Assembly (NCBI GenBank): GCA_030016455.1
Contig: JASEJH010000109.1
Location: 1-5,884 of the forward strand
DNA length: 5,884 bases
DNA from: Thermoanaerobacteraceae bacterium
Lineage (GTDB): Bacteria; Bacillota; Desulfotomaculia; Desulfotomaculales; Ammonificaceae
Reading direction: 5' to 3'
Translations under genes and position numbers: made by a program
Notes under the pieces: generated by a model
Database searches by the model: none
Told to the model about the DNA's origin: nothing
What the model saw: the letters and a program-made list of their open reading frames with translations, nothing else
Shown here: one piece after another, positions 4,353 through 5,884 of the stretch
Layout of the letters: every line of letters starts with the position of its first letter
Position numbering within the stretch: the first letter of the stretch is position 1

Positions 4353-5846
4353 GTGTGGGAACTTTTGGAGTTGGGAATCCGGGTGCGGTTTGCGCCGAGC
4401 CCTACAGGAAGTTTGCACATTGGGGGAGCGCGAACAGCCCTTTTTAACTACCTCTTTGCCCGCGCCGGCGGCGGCAGGCTGGTTCTCCGGCTGGAGGACA
4501 CCGATTTCGAGCGGCATATTCCCGGGGCGGAGGAAGGAATCATCCAGAGCTTGCGCTGGCTGGGAATTGATTGGGACGAAGGTCCTGACGTGGGCGGACC
4601 GTACGGCCCCTACCGGCAGTCGGAGCGGCTTGACATTTACCGGCGGGAGGCCGGGCGCCTCCTGGCTGCCGGGCTTGCCTACAAATGCTACTGTACGCCG
4701 GAAGAGCTTGCGGCCGAACGGGAAAAAGCGCGCAAAGCGGGCCGGGCGCCCCGGTACAACGGCCGTTGCCGCGAACTGACGGAGGCGGAGCAGGCGGCGA
4801 AAGCCGCGGCGGGCATGAAATTTGCGCTGCGGCTGAAGGTTCCGGCCACCGGCCAGACGGTGGTGGAGGACCTGATTCACGGGCCGGTGGTTTTTGAGAA
4901 CGCCACCCTGGACGATTTCATTATTATGAAATCCAACGGCGTGCCGACTTACAACTTCGCCTGTGTGGTTGACGACGCCACGATGGGGATTACCCACGTC
5001 ATCCGGGCGGAAGAGCACCTTTCGAACACACCCAAGCAAATCCTGATTTTCAGGGCGCTCGGGTATGCCCTGCCGGTTTACGCCCACGTACCGATGATTT
5101 TGGCCCCCGACCGGGCAAAACTTTCGAAGCGTCACGGGGCGACGGGGGTGGAAGAGTTTCGTGCGCAGGGATATCTGCCGGAAGCGCTTTTCAATTACCT
5201 GGCGCTCCTGGGCTGGTCGCCGGGCGACGAGCGGGAAATATTGAGCCGGGAGGAAATCATCCGGGATTTTTCCCTAACGGCGGTTTCAAAGCACGCTGCC
5301 ATCTACGACCTCCAGAAACTCACCTGGCTTAACAGCCAGTATATGAACGCTTTGCCGCTCGAGCGGTTGCTCGAGTTGGCTCTGCCTTTCTTCAAGGCTG
5401 CAGAGTTGGTGGGCGAAACGTTGGTGCCCGGGGAGCGGGAGTACGTACTCCGGGTTTTGGAAACGGTGCGGTCGCGGGCGCGCACGCTGGTTGAACTGGC
5501 AGATATGGCCTGCTACTTTTTCCGGGACGATTTCACCTACGACCCCAAGGGGGTCCAGAAGTTTTTCACGGCTCCGGGCGTGCCGGAATTGCTCCGTGCA
5601 GGCAAGGAAACGCTGGCGCGCGTGGAGAATTTCGGTCTGGCGGAGACGGAGGCCGCTTACCGGGAATTAATTGCGGCGCGGGGAATAAGCGGAGGGATGC
5701 TGATCCACCCGACGCGGCTGGCCCTAACCGGCCGGACGGTGGGCCCCGGTCTGTTCGACATCATTGTGCTTTTGGGGAAAGAGCGCTGTTTGGAGCGGCT
5801 CGAGAAGGCTGCCGCCTGGATCGAGGAAAACGCCGTCCGGAAGTAG
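4353..5846 (+). CDS. gltX: Glutamyl-tRNA synthetase (class I)
   Basis: The enzyme attaches glutamate to tRNA-Glu using ATP in the cytoplasm. In Firmicutes without GlnRS it usually also misacylates tRNA-Gln, which GatCAB then corrects; whether that holds here cannot be seen. Counting from GTG 4353, residues 11-25 (VRFAPSPTGSLHIGG) hold the HIGH-type ATP motif, K256-LSKR-260 is the KMSKS-equivalent loop, and TYNFACVVDD lies in the catalytic fold. C112-x-C114, Y135 and C139 match the CxC...YxxxC zinc-binding pattern of the family. The rest is the helical anticodon-binding region, running to the end. The length, 487-497 residues depending on start, is normal. The start is unresolved: GTG 4353 is the most upstream option (TGA at 4344-4346), TTG 4365 has GGGA 4 bases before it, TTG 4371 touches GGAG, and GTG 4383 (giving MRFAPSPTG) has GGGA 6 bases before it. 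Homologues usually have only a few residues before VRFAPSPTG, favouring 4371-4383. The 221-base spacer suggests a unit separate from rng. Confidence 0.95.
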   Translation: MWELLELGIRVRFAPSPTGSLHIGGARTALFNYLFARAGGGRLVLRLEDTDFERHIPGAEEGIIQSLRWLGIDWDEGPDVGGPYGPYRQSERLDIYRREAGRLLAAGLAYKCYCTPEELAAEREKARKAGRAPRYNGRCRELTEAEQAAKAAAGMKFALRLKVPATGQTVVEDLIHGPVVFENATLDDFIIMKSNGVPTYNFACVVDDATMGITHVIRAEEHLSNTPKQILIFRALGYALPVYAHVPMILAPDRAKLSKRHGATGVEEFRAQGYLPEALFNYLALLGWSPGDEREILSREEIIRDFSLTAVSKHAAIYDLQKLTWLNSQYMNALPLERLLELALPFFKAAELVGETLVPGEREYVLRVLETVRSRARTLVELADMACYFFRDDFTYDPKGVQKFFTAPGVPELLRAGKETLARVENFGLAETEAAYRELIAARGISGGMLIHPTRLALTGRTVGPGLFDIIVLLGKERCLERLEKAAAWIEENAVRK

Positions 5847-5853
5847 AAGAGCA

Positions 5854-5884
5854 TCACCTGGTCTTGTCAGGGCGGGTGACCCTG
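5854..5884 (+). other. Inverted repeats downstream of gltX, cut by the window edge
   Basis: CAGGG (5868-5872) pairs with CCCTG (5880-5884) around a 7-base loop. Alternatively TCACC (5854-5858) pairs with GGTGA (5875-5879), and the two overlap. The first could be the hairpin of a gltX terminator or part of a leader for the next gene. The sequence stops before any T run could be seen. Confidence 0.3.

Noticed and set aside
4312..4779. ATG-started frame of 155 codons overlapping the start of gltX
   Set aside because: It reads the gltX region in another frame; no family is recognisable and the strong GluRS motifs are in the other frame.
4197..5135. Minus-strand frame of 312 codons opposite gltX
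   Set aside because: It is a GC-driven shadow of gltX: no family motifs, no ribosome binding site, and its start region lies in array C and the spacer.

Overview
The window looks like chromosome of a GC-rich, probably thermophilic clostridial Firmicute (Moorella, Ammonifex or Desulfotomaculum type). This rests on the gene content (an uncharacterised radical SAM protein, its DUF2344 partner and RNase G in a row), GC-rich codon use, frequent GTG/TTG starts and strong GGAGG ribosome binding sites. The genus is an inference. All four genes lie on the + strand, and every minus-strand reading frame looks like a shadow.

Layout: 1-148 is a purine-rich, AT-richer leader with no convincing gene. At 149-157 there is a perfect extended -10 promoter (TGGTATAAT), followed by a ribosome binding site and a TIGR03960-type radical SAM protein (195-2042). 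A 131-base spacer (2043-2173) separates it from a DUF2344/TIGR03936 protein (2174-2863). A 26-base gap leads to RNase G (2890-4131), which ends just after its zinc-link cysteines. A 221-base spacer (4132-4352) precedes glutamyl-tRNA synthetase gltX (start between 4353 and 4383, end 5846). The last 38 bases hold a small inverted repeat cut by the window edge.

How the genes fit together: the first three probably form one operon read from the promoter at 149-157. The radical SAM and DUF2344 proteins are a recurrent pair, encoded separately or as one fused protein, with no established function. Their position before RNase G suggests, but does not prove, a role in RNA metabolism or translation. 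gltX charges tRNA with glutamate and is probably a separate or loosely coupled unit.

The most unusual signal is in the spacers, not the proteins. Both internal spacers carry degenerate tandem repeats of 7 bases with consensus close to GAAGYYR. In the first spacer two such arrays face each other. They differ almost only by transitions, so their RNA can form a stem of about 27 pairs with many G.U pairs. That stem begins inside the radical SAM gene, covers its stop codon and is followed by a U-rich run. Two competing small hairpins sit in its loop. This resembles an attenuator built from repeats, but it is read from sequence alone.
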